Positions 40,206 through 49,750 of a DNA stretch of 64,000 nucleotides are shown here, one piece after another (positions within the stretch are counted from its first letter, which is position 1; each line of letters starts with the position of its first letter). The notes beneath the pieces are model-generated. The model was not told the origin of the DNA, did not search any database, and saw nothing but the letters and a program-made list of their open reading frames with translations. The stretch lies in the NCBI RefSeq assembly GCF_001424875.1, contig NZ_LMCT01000012.1, positions 377,861 through 441,860 of the forward strand, given 5' to 3'. A program made the position numbers and the translations under genes. This DNA is from Kitasatospora sp. Root107 (GTDB lineage Bacteria; Actinomycetota; Actinomycetes; Streptomycetales; Streptomycetaceae).

Positions 40206-41411
40206 GTGCCGACCGCCGAAGACCCACAACAGCGCCCCACCGACGACCCGTTCGAGGGGCTCGTCCTGGACGAGGATTTCATCCGGGCCGCCGAGACGAA
40301 GGAGCAGTCCGGCCGGACCCGGATGCTCGCCGCCCGCTGGAAGGACACGCCCCCGGTCGACCCGGGCGGTCGACGCTCCGTCAACGACGGGCCGAAGCCG
40401 AAGCGGCGGTTCGGCCGGAAGCCGAAGCCGGTCGACCCCTGGGGCAACGTCCGGCGGCCGAAGCGGAACTGGCAGGCCCCGGTCTTCGTCCTGCTCGCGG
40501 TCGGGGTGGCGCTCGCCGCACTGAACATCGAGGACCTGCGCAACTGGAACGCCGCCCGGCGCGGTACGGACTCGGCCGACGCCGCACCCCGTACCGTCCC
40601 GACCGTCGGCCCGGAGACCGCCAAGCCCTCCGCCGCACCGCCGCCGGTGGACGACCAGCAGCCGACGGTGGCCCGCCCGTGGGCCGGTTCGCCCGCCGAG
40701 GGGTGGCCCGCCGGGCCGGACGCGATCGTGCTGCCTCAGGCCACCGCCGTCGGTGTCTTCGACGAGGAGCAGGTGGCCGCCCAGCTCAAGCTGGTCAAGG
40801 ACTTCCTGGTGGCCGCCAACCTCGACCCGGCGGTGATCGCGGCGGGCCGACCCGAAGCGGCCCTCACCCTGCTGGACCGTCAGGCGCGGGAGCAGGCGGT
40901 GACCGCGCTGGACCACCCTTCGGCCGAGCTGGAGGGGACCTGGATGTTCAGCCGCTTCAACCTGAGGGACGCGATCCCGGCCACGGACACGGTCAAGGTG
41001 CAGGGCCGGACGAGCTTCGAGGGCGACGGCGAGAAGGGTGTGCTGGTTCACACCGACTACACCTTCGTCTACGCCCTGCGGCCGGGCAGCGGAGCTGCCC
41101 CGGTAGCCGGTGCCACGGCGGCCCCCACCACCTGGACCGCCCGCACCGTAGTGCGGCGGGTGATCACCTTCCGGTTCTACAACCCCAAGACCTACAAGGT
41201 GGACCCGAAGAAGATCAGCTTCGAGAAGACCGAGAGCTCCGCGGGCAACAGTGCATGCAACATCGACGACGGCTTCTACCACCCGCAGTTCGACCAGCTC
41301 GCGTTCGGCTCCTCGCCCGAGCCGTTGCAGACCGGGCCGACCACCGACCCGTACGACCGCAGCGGGGCACTCCGCACGACGGGCGGCTGCGGGACGGTCA
41401 GCCGGAGTTGA
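40206..41411 (+). CDS. Single-pass membrane protein of unknown function, long paralogue
   Basis: A 401-residue protein. The cytoplasmic N-terminus (1-96) carries a conserved motif shared with the next gene: DDPFEGLVLDEDFIRAAETK, EQSGRTRMLAARWK, PPVDPGGRRSVNDGP. One transmembrane segment (APVFVLLAVGVALAALNI) and a Pro/Ala linker follow. The extracellular domain of about 240 residues has two cysteines, with beta-like segments GTWMFSRFNLRDAIPATDTV and RRVITFRFYNPKTYKVDPKK. No known domain is recognised. GTG 40206 is without a ribosome-binding site, six bases after CATACT, so a leaderless mRNA is likely. Confidence 0.72.
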   Translation: MPTAEDPQQRPTDDPFEGLVLDEDFIRAAETKEQSGRTRMLAARWKDTPPVDPGGRRSVNDGPKPKRRFGRKPKPVDPWGNVRRPKRNWQAPVFVLLAVGVALAALNIEDLRNWNAARRGTDSADAAPRTVPTVGPETAKPSAAPPPVDDQQPTVARPWAGSPAEGWPAGPDAIVLPQATAVGVFDEEQVAAQLKLVKDFLVAANLDPAVIAAGRPEAALTLLDRQAREQAVTALDHPSAELEGTWMFSRFNLRDAIPATDTVKVQGRTSFEGDGEKGVLVHTDYTFVYALRPGSGAAPVAGATAAPTTWTARTVVRRVITFRFYNPKTYKVDPKKISFEKTESSAGNSACNIDDGFYHPQFDQLAFGSSPEPLQTGPTTDPYDRSGALRTTGGCGTVSRS

Positions 41412-41445
41412 TCGGAAACCAGCGGCCCCCGGGCGGCTCGCGAGG

Positions 41446-41451
41446 CATACT
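41446..41451 (+). promoter_or_regulatory. -10-like hexamer, leaderless short-paralogue mRNA
   Basis: CATACT ends six bases before GTG 41458, matching the spacing at the long paralogue. Confidence 0.4.
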
Positions 41452-41457
41452 GACGAC

Positions 41458-41859
41458 GTGCCGATAGCCGAGGAGCCGGAGCAGCGTCCGGCCGAGCAGC
41501 CCGACCCGTTCGAGGGGCTGGTGCTGGACGAGGAGTTCGTCCGGTCCGCCACCGTCAAGGAGCAGTCCGGGCGTACCCGGATGCTCGCCGCGCGGTGGAA
41601 GCACCAGCCGCCGGTCGACCCGGGCGGCCGACGCTCCGTCAACGACGGGCCCAAGCGGAGCCGGACCCGTGGCGGCGGCAGCAAGGCGTGGCAGACCTGG
41701 CTGATCGTGCTGGCGATGATCGCGATCGTGCTGTTCAGCCTCCAGGTCGCCACCGACACGGTCGGCGACCAGCCGCGCCCGGCGCCGAGCAGCCCGGCCG
41801 TACAGCCCAGCGCGGATGCCACGCCCAGGGCGGCGACCGAGGTGCCCAGGCCGGTCTGA
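41458..41859 (+). CDS. Single-pass membrane protein of unknown function, short paralogue
   Basis: A 133-residue protein with the same N-terminal cytoplasmic motif as the preceding gene (PDPFEGLVLDEEFVRSATVK, EQSGRTRMLAARWK, PPVDPGGRRSVNDGP), one transmembrane segment (TWLIVLAMIAIVLFSLQVA) and a short extracellular Pro/Ala tail. It lacks the large outer domain, so the shared N-terminal segment is probably the functional link, for example a docking site for a cytoplasmic partner. GTG 41458 lies six bases after CATACT and has no ribosome-binding site. Confidence 0.72.
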   Translation: MPIAEEPEQRPAEQPDPFEGLVLDEEFVRSATVKEQSGRTRMLAARWKHQPPVDPGGRRSVNDGPKRSRTRGGGSKAWQTWLIVLAMIAIVLFSLQVATDTVGDQPRPAPSSPAVQPSADATPRAATEVPRPV

Positions 41860-41883
41860 CGTCGGCTCGGTCGATCAGACGGC

Positions 41884-42405
41884 TCAGCGGCGCTTCTTGG
41901 CCCGCTTCGGATTTCCGCTGCGGGCCGTGCGACCGTTCTGCCGGCGCTCGAAGTCGAGCACGGCCCGGTCGTACCCGGCCCGCTTGACCGCCTCGCCCGG
42001 AGCCTCGGTGAGGCTGCGCAGGAAGTACGCGATCAGGGCGCCGGCGAAGCCGATCAGCCAGACCGCACCGAGCGACTTCTCCTCGGTCATCCAGCCGGTC
42101 AGGGCGGGCTTGCCCTCGCTCAGCAGCTTCCACATCCGCAGGCCGGAGAGCAGCGAGCAGAGAGCGATCGCGGCGACCAGCAGCCCGTAGACGAAGCCGC
42201 CGGCCTCGGAGTCCCGGACGCCCTCGACCGCGAAGCGCAGCAGCAGCAGTCCGGCGGCCACCGCCACCAGCGCGCCGAGCGGCACCACGACCCGGCGGGC
42301 CCAGTAGCCGCTGCCGCGCTCCGCCCAGCTGGTGCCGAACCAGCGGATCGGCTCCGGCTCGGGGGCACCGGCGGGCTTGGCCTGGGGGTTCTGCTGCTCG
42401 TCCAC
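41884..42405 (-). CDS. Integral membrane protein of unknown function
   Basis: A 173-residue protein: an acidic Pro-rich N-terminus, three hydrophobic segments (VVVPLGALVAVAAGLLLLRF, GFVYGLLVAAIALCSLLSGL, AVWLIGFAGALIAYFLRSL) and a basic C-terminus (RRQNGRTARSGNPKRAKKRR). No domain recognised. It is convergent with the short membrane paralogue and is followed upstream on the same strand by ilvD, with an intervening terminator. Confidence 0.7.
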   Translation of the reverse strand: MDEQQNPQAKPAGAPEPEPIRWFGTSWAERGSGYWARRVVVPLGALVAVAAGLLLLRFAVEGVRDSEAGGFVYGLLVAAIALCSLLSGLRMWKLLSEGKPALTGWMTEEKSLGAVWLIGFAGALIAYFLRSLTEAPGEAVKRAGYDRAVLDFERRQNGRTARSGNPKRAKKRR

Positions 42406-42443
42406 GAGGTCGATTATGGCCCGGCCACCCCCTCGAACGACGA

Positions 42444-42478
42444 AGGCGGCCGCCTCCCCAGCAGGGAGACGGCCGCCT
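42444..42478 (-). terminator. Terminator after ilvD
   Basis: AGGCGGCCG plus CTCCC on one side pair with GGGAG plus CGGCCGCCT on the other, with one mismatch and a 5-base loop, ten bases after the ilvD stop. Confidence 0.8.
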
Positions 42479-42487
42479 GACCAGGCG

Positions 42488-44341
42488 TCAGCCCAGCTTG
42501 CTCACGTCGCGCACCGCGCCCTTGTCGGCGGAGGTGGCCATCGCCGCGTACGCCTTCAGCGCCGCGCTGACCGGGCGGACCCGGTCCTTCGGGCGGTAGC
42601 CCGTACCGGCCTCCAGCTTGAGGCGGCGCTCGTGCAGCTCCTCGAAGGAGACCTTCAGCTCGACCGAGCGGTTCGGGATGTCGATGGCGATGACGTCGCC
42701 GTCCTCGACCAGCGCGATGGTGCCGCCGGAGGCCGCCTCGGGCGAGGCGTGACCGATCGACAGGCCGGAGGTGCCGCCGGAGAACCGGCCGTCGGTGATC
42801 AGGGCGCAGGCCTTGCCCAGGCCCCGGCCCTTGAGGAACGAGGTCGGGTAGAGCATCTCCTGCATACCGGGGCCGCCCTTGGGGCCCTCGTAGCGGATGA
42901 CGACGACGTCGCCCTCCTTGATCCGCTTGGTGAGGATCGCGTCCACCGCGTCCTCCTGCGACTCCAGCACCACCGCGGGGCCGCTGAAGGTCCAGATCGA
43001 CTCGTCGACACCGGCGGTCTTCACCACGCAGCCGTCCTCGGCCAGGTTGCCGTACAGCACGGCGAGCCCGCCCTCGGTGGAGTACGCGTGCTCGATGCTG
43101 CGGATGCAGCCGTTCGCCGCGTCGGTGTCCAGGGTGTCCCAGCGCTCCGACTGCGAGAAGGCGGTGGCGGAGCGGACGCAGCCGGGGGCCGCGTGGAACA
43201 GCTCGACGGCCGTCTCGGTGGCGGCGCCGCCCCGGATGTCCCAGTCCTTGAACCACTGCTCCATCGAGGTGGAGTGCACGGTGGTGACGTCCTCGTTGAG
43301 CAGGCCGCCCCGGTACAGCTCGCCCAGGATGGCGGGGATGCCGCCGGCCCGGTGCACGTCCTCCATGTAGTACTTGCCGTTCGGCGCGACCTTGGACAGG
43401 CAGGGCACCTTGCGCGAGATCGCGTCGATGTCCCGCATGTCGAACTCGATCTCCGCCTCCTGGGCGGCGGCCAGCAGGTGCAGGATCGTGTTGGTCGAGC
43501 CGCCCATCGCGATGTCCAGCGCCATCGCGTTCTCGAACGCGGCGCGGGAGGCGACCGAGCGCGGCAGGACGGAGTAGTCGTCCTGCTCGTAGTGGCGCTT
43601 GGTGATGTCGACGATGGTCCGGCCGGCGTCCTCGTACAGCGCCTTGCGGGCGGTGTGGGTGGCCAGCACCGAGCCGTTGCCCGGCAGGGCCAGGCCGATC
43701 GCCTCGGCCAGACAGTTCATCGAGTTGGCGGTGAACATGCCCGAGCAGGACCCGCAGGTCGGGCAGGCGTTCTCCTCGATGATCGCGATGTCCGCGTCCG
43801 AGACGTTCTCGTTGACGGCGTCCGAGATCGCGTTCACCAGGTCGAGCTTGCGGACCGTGCCGTCCACCAGGACGGCCTGACCGGCCTCCATCGGGCCGCC
43901 GGAGACGAAGACGGTCGGGATGTTGAGGCGCAGTGCGGCCATCAGCATGCCGGGGGTGATCTTGTCGCAGTTGGAGATGCAGATCAGCGCGTCCGCGCAG
44001 TGCGCACTCACCATGTACTCGACCGAGTCGGCGATCAGGTCGCGCGAGGGCAGGGAGTAGAGCATGCCGTGGTGGCCCATCGCGATGCCGTCGTCCACCG
44101 CGATGGTGTTGAACTCGCGCGGGATACCGCCCGCTGCCTGGATCGCCTCGGAGACGATCCGGCCGACCGGCTGCAGGTGGGTGTGCCCGGGCACGAACTC
44201 GGTGAAGGAGTTGGCCACCGCGATGATCGGCTTGCCGAAGTCCTCGCGGGCTACGCCGGCGGCCCGGAGAAGCGCCCGGGCGCCTGCCATGTTGCGACCG
44301 TGGGTGACCGTACGGGACTTCAGCTCGGGCACTGTGTCCAC
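42488..44341 (-). CDS. ilvD: Dihydroxy-acid dehydratase
   Basis: Dehydrates dihydroxy acids in valine, leucine and isoleucine synthesis, using an iron-sulfur cluster. The 617 residues match the long (E. coli-like) form. Cluster and active-site motifs are [35 protein letters not shown] and the N-terminal [16 protein letters not shown]. The C-terminal [20 protein letters not shown] and [15 protein letters not shown] blocks are intact. Monocistronic with its own terminator; AAGGAG lies before the ATG. Confidence 0.97.
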   Translation of the reverse strand: MDTVPELKSRTVTHGRNMAGARALLRAAGVAREDFGKPIIAVANSFTEFVPGHTHLQPVGRIVSEAIQAAGGIPREFNTIAVDDGIAMGHHGMLYSLPSRDLIADSVEYMVSAHCADALICISNCDKITPGMLMAALRLNIPTVFVSGGPMEAGQAVLVDGTVRKLDLVNAISDAVNENVSDADIAIIEENACPTCGSCSGMFTANSMNCLAEAIGLALPGNGSVLATHTARKALYEDAGRTIVDITKRHYEQDDYSVLPRSVASRAAFENAMALDIAMGGSTNTILHLLAAAQEAEIEFDMRDIDAISRKVPCLSKVAPNGKYYMEDVHRAGGIPAILGELYRGGLLNEDVTTVHSTSMEQWFKDWDIRGGAATETAVELFHAAPGCVRSATAFSQSERWDTLDTDAANGCIRSIEHAYSTEGGLAVLYGNLAEDGCVVKTAGVDESIWTFSGPAVVLESQEDAVDAILTKRIKEGDVVVIRYEGPKGGPGMQEMLYPTSFLKGRGLGKACALITDGRFSGGTSGLSIGHASPEAASGGTIALVEDGDVIAIDIPNRSVELKVSFEELHERRLKLEAGTGYRPKDRVRPVSAALKAYAAMATSADKGAVRDVSKLG

Positions 44342-44453
44342 TCCTTCTCAGGCGCGTTCGCGGCCCTGCTGAAGGTGGGAGGGTGCAGGGTCGCCGTGGC
44401 TTTCGAGCCTACGCCCCTGGTACCAGCGGACGGACACGTTGTCCGCCATCCGG

Positions 44454-45218
44454 TCACCCCTTGGTGAGCACCGTGAGGTCCAGCACGTACGGCTCGGTGA
44501 CCAGCCCGTCCGGGAATGCCGCCAGCAGCTCGGCCCGCTCCACCTCGAGCAGCGGCTCCCGCCGCTCCGGCGGCAGCACCGCGACGTAGGAGCGCGAGCG
44601 CAGGTCGGTGATCACCGCGTCCACCGTGATCACCCGCTCCCAAAGCAGCACCGCCCGGCCGACGGTGCCGCCGTACGGGGCGAACACCTCGGCGATCTCG
44701 TTGACCGCGCCGTACCCGTGGTAGCCCTCGGGGATGCCGGCGGCCAGCCGCTCACCCATCGCCTTCACCCACGGAGCCTGCTGGTCCTTGACGTTCCACC
44801 AGGTGGCCAGCGAGCCGCCGGGGCGGAGCACCCGCAGGGCCTCCGGGATCGAGCGGTCCGGGTCGGTCCAGTGGAACGCCTGGGCGTACGTGACCAGGTC
44901 GGCGGTGGCGTCGTGGAACGGCAGTTCGTCGCCGGTGCCCTTGACCAGCGGCAGCTCCGGGCTGACGGCGCGCAGCTGGGCGGCCATCCCGGCGCTGGGC
45001 TCGACGGCGGTGACCCTGGCGCCCCGGGCGGCCAGCAGGCGGGTGGCGATGCCGGTGCCCGCGCCGACGTCCAGCACCTCGGCGCCCTTGAGCGGACGGC
45101 CGGTCAGCCGCTCCAGCTCGTCGAAGAGCTCGGCGGGGTAGGACGGGCGTCCGGCCTCGTACTCGGCGGCCACCGCGCCGAAGGAGTTCGCGTGGTCCTG
45201 CCGCTGATAGCTCGTCAT
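44454..45218 (-). CDS. Class I SAM-dependent methyltransferase (UbiE/BioC-like)
   Basis: A 254-residue Rossmann methyltransferase: motif I EVLDVGAGTGIATRLLA, motif II VTAVEPSAGMAAQL, TADLVTYAQAFHWTDPDRSI and EALRVLRPGGSLATWWN. The N-terminus (NSFGAVAAEYEAGRPSYPAE) is that of the DUF/Methyltransf_11 subfamily often found in actinobacteria. The small-molecule substrate is unknown. It is downstream of the sugar-isomerase-like gene with a 20-base gap and probably in one operon with it. Confidence 0.88.
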   Translation of the reverse strand: MTSYQRQDHANSFGAVAAEYEAGRPSYPAELFDELERLTGRPLKGAEVLDVGAGTGIATRLLAARGARVTAVEPSAGMAAQLRAVSPELPLVKGTGDELPFHDATADLVTYAQAFHWTDPDRSIPEALRVLRPGGSLATWWNVKDQQAPWVKAMGERLAAGIPEGYHGYGAVNEIAEVFAPYGGTVGRAVLLWERVITVDAVITDLRSRSYVAVLPPERREPLLEVERAELLAAFPDGLVTEPYVLDLTVLTKG

Positions 45219-45238
45219 ACCGCCACCGTAGTCCGCCC

Positions 45239-46456
45239 TTACCTGGCCACGGTGGCCAGGTGCAGCCGGGTGAAGGCCAATGCCTCGGCCAGATCGGCCT
45301 CGCGTTCGGCGGGCGAGAGCGCGCGGCGGGTGTTGACCTCCAGCACCACGTGGCCGGTGAAACCGGTCCTGGCCAGGCGCTCCAGCAGGGCGGCGCAGGG
45401 CTGGGTGCCCCGGCCGGGGATCAGGTGCTCGTCCTTGCCCGAGCCCGCACCGTCGGCGAGGTGGACGTGGGCCAGCCGGTCGCCCATCCGGTCCACCATC
45501 TCGAAGGCGTCGATCCGCGAGGTGGAGACGTGCGAGAGGTCGATGGTGAAGTGCCGGTACGCCTCCTCGGTGACGTCCCAGCCGGGTGCGTACGCCAGCA
45601 TCTCGCGGTCCCGGTAGCGCCACGGGTACATGTTCTCCACCGCGAACCGGACGTGGGTCTCGCCCGCCATCCGGTTGATGCCCTCGACGAACTCCCGGGC
45701 GTACTGCCGCTGCCAGCGGAACGGCGGGTGCACCACCACGGTGTCCGCGCCGAGCTTCTCGGCGGCGGCCCTGGCCCGGACCAGCTTGGTCCACGGGTCG
45801 GTGGTCCAGACCCGCTGGGTGATCAGCAGACAGGGCGCGTGCACCGCCAGGATCGGCATCCGGTGCGCGTCCGAGAGCCGGCGGAGCGCCTCGACGTCCT
45901 GGCTGACCGGGTCGTTCCAGACCATCACCTCGACGCCGTCGTAGCCGAGCTTGGCGGCCAGCTCGAAGGCGGTCACGGTGTTCTCGGGGTAGACCGAGGC
46001 GGTGGAGAGCACCACCTTGGTGTCCGGTACGTGCAGACCGTCGCCGTGCGGCGGCAGCACCAGCCGGTCGGTGGTGCGCAGCAGCGGGGCCCGGCGGGCC
46101 GGCTTCTTCGCGGCCCGGACCGCCTTCACCGCCTGGGTGGCCAGCGCGAGCTGCGACTGCTTGGCGGGGGCGGCGGGCTTGGCTGCGGTGGCCTTGCCGC
46201 TGGTGGGCTTGCTCCCGGTGGACTTGCTGCTGCCGGTCTTGCGGTCCGTGGCCTTGCCACTCTTGGCCGCTCTGGCCGGCTTCGCGGCCTTCGCCGCCTT
46301 GGCGGCCCGCTCCCCCAGGGTCCGCCGGCCGTCCCCGTCCGGGATCCGCTCGGCCGCGGCCTTGGCGCGGCGCGGCCGAGCCGGCCGCGGCTGCCGGGCA
46401 GGGTCACCGGCCGCGCGGCCCGCCCGCGTTCCGTCCTCGTCCGCTGGTTCCGCCAC
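45239..46456 (-). CDS. Sugar-phosphate-isomerase/epimerase-like TIM barrel with basic, histone-H1-like N-terminus
   Basis: A 405-residue protein. From about residue 135 on it is an AP-endonuclease-2/xylose-isomerase-like barrel: [88 protein letters not shown] and [10 protein letters not shown], with the His and Glu residues expected to bind metal. Residues 40-125 are rich in Lys, Ala and Pro ([20 protein letters not shown]), like histone H1 tails. The start is GTG 46456, seven bases after TACGCT and without a ribosome-binding site, so probably leaderless. The substrate is not known. Confidence 0.85.
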   Translation of the reverse strand: MAEPADEDGTRAGRAAGDPARQPRPARPRRAKAAAERIPDGDGRRTLGERAAKAAKAAKPARAAKSGKATDRKTGSSKSTGSKPTSGKATAAKPAAPAKQSQLALATQAVKAVRAAKKPARRAPLLRTTDRLVLPPHGDGLHVPDTKVVLSTASVYPENTVTAFELAAKLGYDGVEVMVWNDPVSQDVEALRRLSDAHRMPILAVHAPCLLITQRVWTTDPWTKLVRARAAAEKLGADTVVVHPPFRWQRQYAREFVEGINRMAGETHVRFAVENMYPWRYRDREMLAYAPGWDVTEEAYRHFTIDLSHVSTSRIDAFEMVDRMGDRLAHVHLADGAGSGKDEHLIPGRGTQPCAALLERLARTGFTGHVVLEVNTRRALSPAEREADLAEALAFTRLHLATVAR

Positions 46457-46463
46457 GGGGAAC

Positions 46464-46469
46464 AGCGTA
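46464..46469 (-). promoter_or_regulatory. -10-like hexamer, leaderless sugar-isomerase-like mRNA
   Basis: TACGCT on the minus strand ends seven bases before GTG 46456. Confidence 0.45.
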
Positions 46470-46533
46470 TGCGGCCGCGCGCGGTATTGGTGTGCGCCAG
46501 TGCCGCGGCAGACCTTGCCGGGCGTGGCACTGG

Positions 46534-47490
46534 TCACCCGGTCAGCGCGGCCCGCCGGTCGGCGGGGCTGTCCATGGTGTCCAGCCGGCGCAGGATGATG
46601 CCCTCGCGGAGCGCCCACGGCGCGATGTCCAGCTCGTCGAGGCCGAACAGGTCCATCGCCGCGTCGGCCACCAGTGCGCCCGCCAGCAGCTGCCGGGCCC
46701 GGCCCTCGGAGACGCCGGGGATCTGCGCCCGCTCGGCCACCGTCATACCGGTCAGCCGGGGCACCCAGGCGGCCAGGCCGGCCCGGGTGAGCTTGCGGAC
46801 CGCCAGCGGGCCCGCGTCGGCGGGAGCGGCGCCGGTCATCCGGGCCAGCTGCTTGAAGGTCTTGGAGGTACCGACCGCGTGGTCCGGCACACCGCGCCGG
46901 GCGAACTCGCCGACCACCTGCGCGATTTCGGCTCTGATGTAGCGTCGCAGCTCCCGGACGTCGTCCGGGTCCGCCATCTCCCCGGGCAGCCGGGCGGTCA
47001 GCCGGCCCGCGCCGAGCGGCAGCGAACAGACCACGTCGGGCTGCTCGTCCAGGCCGGCCGCCAGCTCCAGCGAGCCGCCGCCGATGTCCAGGTCGAGGAT
47101 GCGCCCCGCCGACCAGCCGTACCAGCGGCGGACCGCCAGGAAGGTCAGCCGGGCCTCGTCCTGCCCGGACAGCACCCGCAGTTCGACCCCGGTCTCCTCG
47201 GTCACCCGGCGGATCACCGCCTCGCCGTTGGCCGCCTCCCGGACGGCGGAGGTGGCGAACGGCAGCAGGTCGACCACACCCTTGTCCTCGGCCACCCGGA
47301 GCGAGGACGCCACCATGCCGACCAGCTTGTCGACGCCGACCTCGGTGATCGCCCCGTCCTCGTCCAGCAGCTCGGCGAGCCGCAGCTCCGCCTTGTGCGA
47401 GTACGCGGGCAGCGGGGCAGCACCGGGGTGCGCGTCCACCACGAGGAAGTGGACGGTGTTGGAACCTACGTCGAGTACACCGAGTCGCAT
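46534..47490 (-). CDS. Ppx/GppA-family phosphatase (exopolyphosphatase-like)
   Basis: A 318-residue ASKHA-fold phosphatase hydrolysing polyphosphate and/or pppGpp. Visible motifs are [15 protein letters not shown] (phosphate 1), [33 protein letters not shown] (catalytic Glu region) and [15 protein letters not shown] (phosphate 2). It is of the short actinobacterial type, lacking the C-terminal HD-like domain of E. coli Ppx. It starts ATG 47490 in a region divergent from the alpha/beta hydrolase. Placement upstream of the sugar-isomerase-like gene is conserved in streptomycetes as I remember it. Confidence 0.92.
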   Translation of the reverse strand: MRLGVLDVGSNTVHFLVVDAHPGAAPLPAYSHKAELRLAELLDEDGAITEVGVDKLVGMVASSLRVAEDKGVVDLLPFATSAVREAANGEAVIRRVTEETGVELRVLSGQDEARLTFLAVRRWYGWSAGRILDLDIGGGSLELAAGLDEQPDVVCSLPLGAGRLTARLPGEMADPDDVRELRRYIRAEIAQVVGEFARRGVPDHAVGTSKTFKQLARMTGAAPADAGPLAVRKLTRAGLAAWVPRLTGMTVAERAQIPGVSEGRARQLLAGALVADAAMDLFGLDELDIAPWALREGIILRRLDTMDSPADRRAALTG

Positions 47491-47619
47491 AACGGGTCAC
47501 GCTACGCGATCCGGCCCCGGAGGTGGCCGGATAACACCACTCCGTCCCGGCCCGTGGAGGCATCAGCCCGGGGGCCCTGGGTAGCCCTACAGCACCAACT
47601 CGGTTTTAGGGAGCAAGAT

Positions 47620-48372
47620 ATGACGATCACTCACCGTCTGGTCGGCGAAGGCGCACAACGGGTCATCGTGCTGCACGACTGGTTCGGCACCAGTGCCGGC
47701 TGGGGGCCGTTCCTCGACTACCTGGACGGCGAGACCTTCAGCTATGCCTTCCTGGACTACCGGGGCTACGGCGAGCGGGCCGACGTCCCGGGCGAGTACA
47801 CCCTGGCCGAGATCGCCGGGGACGCCCTCGCGCTGGCCGACCAACTGGGCTGGGACCGCTTCTCGCTGGTCGGCCACTCGATGGGCGGCAAGGCGGCCCA
47901 GCAAGTGCTGGCCCTGGCCCCCGACCGGGTGCAGCGGCTGGCCGGGCTCACCCCCGTACCGGCCGGGGCGTACCCGCTGGACGACGCCTTCGACCTGTTC
48001 CACGGCGCCGCCGCGCACCCCGCGAACCGCCGCGCCATCCTCGACCTGGTCACCGGCAACCGGGCCACCGGGGTCTGGCTGGACCGGATGACCGCCCAGT
48101 CGGTGAACGGCTCCCGGCCGGAGGCCTTCGCCTCCTACCTGAACGACTGGACCACCGTCGACCTCGCCCCCAAGGTCACCGGACTTCCGCTCCCGGCCCG
48201 GGTCTTCGTCGGCGAGTACGACCCGGCCCTGAACCCGGAGCTGTACGCCGCGACCTGGCTCACCCACTACCCGAACGGGGACCTCGAGATGCTGCCCAAC
48301 TCGGGGCACTACCCGATGTACGAGATCCCGGTCGCGCTGGCCACCACGCTGGAGAGCTTCCTCCGAGGGTGA
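47620..48372 (+). CDS. Alpha/beta-hydrolase
   Basis: A 250-residue alpha/beta-hydrolase with [12 protein letters not shown] (oxyanion His-Asp region), nucleophile Ser in [12 protein letters not shown], acid in [13 protein letters not shown] and catalytic His in [11 protein letters not shown]. It has no signal peptide, so it is cytosolic. The sequence resembles esterase/haloperoxidase-like enzymes; the substrate is unknown. AGGGAG precedes ATG 47620. It is followed by a short copy of the palindromic repeat, which may end its transcript. Confidence 0.9.
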   Translation: MTITHRLVGEGAQRVIVLHDWFGTSAGWGPFLDYLDGETFSYAFLDYRGYGERADVPGEYTLAEIAGDALALADQLGWDRFSLVGHSMGGKAAQQVLALAPDRVQRLAGLTPVPAGAYPLDDAFDLFHGAAAHPANRRAILDLVTGNRATGVWLDRMTAQSVNGSRPEAFASYLNDWTTVDLAPKVTGLPLPARVFVGEYDPALNPELYAATWLTHYPNGDLEMLPNSGHYPMYEIPVALATTLESFLRG

Positions 48373-48374
48373 GT

Positions 48375-48460
48375 TGCACTGTCCAGGGGCTCGGGGAAGG
48401 TCGGCGTCGCCCACGCGGCGGAGCCGCACATCAGCAGAGCCCCGAGCCCCTGGTGGTGCA
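48375..48460. repeat. Palindromic dispersed repeat, short copy B (86 bp)
   Basis: TGCAC and CCAGGGGCTCGGGG (48383-48396) at the left are inverted at the right (CCCCGAGCCCCTGG, 48440-48453, then GTGCA). The interior keeps only CCACGCGGCGGAGCCGC and TCAGCAGAG, shared with copy C. It lies three bases after a stop codon, between convergent genes. Confidence 0.85.
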
Positions 48461-48469
48461 CCGTGTGCC

Positions 48470-49750
48470 TCAGAGGGTGCCGTGCCAGAGCTGCTCGACG
48501 ATGACGGCCCACCAGTTCTCGGGGTCGTTGAAGACCGTGCGGTCCAGCCCGGCCAGGGACCACTGGAGCTCGGCCACGGCCTGGCCGCCCGCCAGGGGGT
48601 GCAGGTCACGGAGTTTGGGCAGCCGGTCGGCGAGCAGGGCCAGCGAGCGGACGAAGGCGGTCAGGTCGGCGTTCACGTAGCGGGTGCCGGCCGTCTCGGG
48701 GTCGACCGCGCGGATCCGGCCCTGGGCGGTGTCGACGGTGAGCAGGGCCCACCCGTCGGTACCGATCAGCAGCTGGCCGAGCAGCTCGCGGCGGGCCTGC
48801 TCGGTGGCCCGGCCGCCCAGGCCGTGGGCGGCGAGGTAGCCGGCCAGGTCCGGCAGGACGGGTGCGTCCGGGGTGCCGGCCGCGATCCCGTCGGAGACCG
48901 GGTGGTGCAGCGTGAAGAAGCCCTCGACCGCCACCGGCAGGCCGGTCTGCTGGAGCGGGCGGGCCACCGCCTCGGGCAGGTCGGCGGCCGTCGTGTGGGC
49001 CGGGTCGAAGCGGCGTACGCCCTGCGGGCCGAACTGGGCGGCCAGCCGGGCGTTCAGGGCTGCTTCGGCCTCCGGCTGGGCGGGCGGCACGTTGCCCGGG
49101 AAGGGCATCCGGTTCGGCCGGGGGTTGGCCGCGCCCGCCGAGCGGACCGCGCGGGCCCGGCCGTCGTAGCGCGGGCCGTAGGCCAGGTCGTGGCTGTGCC
49201 GGGCCGTCGGCAGGGCGGCGAGCAGCGCGGCGGCGACGTAGCCGCCGGGCAGCATGGCGGGCCGCAGGTCGGTGTGCACCGAGAGCACGTCCTCCGGCGG
49301 GACGCCCTGCTCGGCGAGCTGCCGCCAGGCCCGCAGGGCGGGGTGCGGACGGCCGGTGGCGGAGCGCAGCACCAGGGTGCGCTCCTCGCCGAGCGCGTCC
49401 CGGTAGTCGAGTTGGGCCCGGCAGCCGGGGCCGGTGGCGGGCGGCAGGGCGGGGTCGTGGCCGCCCGCGCCGATCCGGTCGCGGTAGAGCTGGACCACCT
49501 GCGGGACGGGCACCGAGGGCCAGACGGTGAGCTCGCCGGTGGTCCGGTCGACCACCGCGCAGGCCGCGCCGAGCTCGTCCGGGGCACGCCGGTCACCGGT
49601 CAGCGGGTCGACCCGGACCGGGGCGGGCTCCGGCCAGACCACCCAGCCGAGGTCGAACTCGTGGGCCTTGACGGCCCGTTGGCTCTCCTGGGCCAACTCG
49701 CCGTTGACCCACCGGTGGGCGGTGTCGAGGGCCTGCGCGAGGGTGGTCAT
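48470..49750 (-). CDS. SUKH-4-type immunity protein with YrhB-like N-terminus
   Basis: A 426-residue protein. The N-terminal 100 residues (LDTAHRWVNGELAQESQRAV, FDLGWVVWPEPAPVRVD, VVDRTTGELTVWPSVPVPQV) resemble the YrhB/Imm-type fold. The middle has segments such as ERTLVLRSATGRPHPALRAW. The C-terminal 170 residues (VLPDLAGYLAAHGL, LIGTDGWALLTVDTAQGRIR, VNADLTAFVRSLALLADRLP) match the SUKH-4 immunity fold. SUKH proteins neutralise polymorphic toxins. Its start overlaps the toxin-like gene stop (ATGA), so the two are made together and this is the probable antidote. Cytosolic, no signal peptide. Confidence 0.82.
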   Translation of the reverse strand: MTTLAQALDTAHRWVNGELAQESQRAVKAHEFDLGWVVWPEPAPVRVDPLTGDRRAPDELGAACAVVDRTTGELTVWPSVPVPQVVQLYRDRIGAGGHDPALPPATGPGCRAQLDYRDALGEERTLVLRSATGRPHPALRAWRQLAEQGVPPEDVLSVHTDLRPAMLPGGYVAAALLAALPTARHSHDLAYGPRYDGRARAVRSAGAANPRPNRMPFPGNVPPAQPEAEAALNARLAAQFGPQGVRRFDPAHTTAADLPEAVARPLQQTGLPVAVEGFFTLHHPVSDGIAAGTPDAPVLPDLAGYLAAHGLGGRATEQARRELLGQLLIGTDGWALLTVDTAQGRIRAVDPETAGTRYVNADLTAFVRSLALLADRLPKLRDLHPLAGGQAVAELQWSLAGLDRTVFNDPENWWAVIVEQLWHGTL

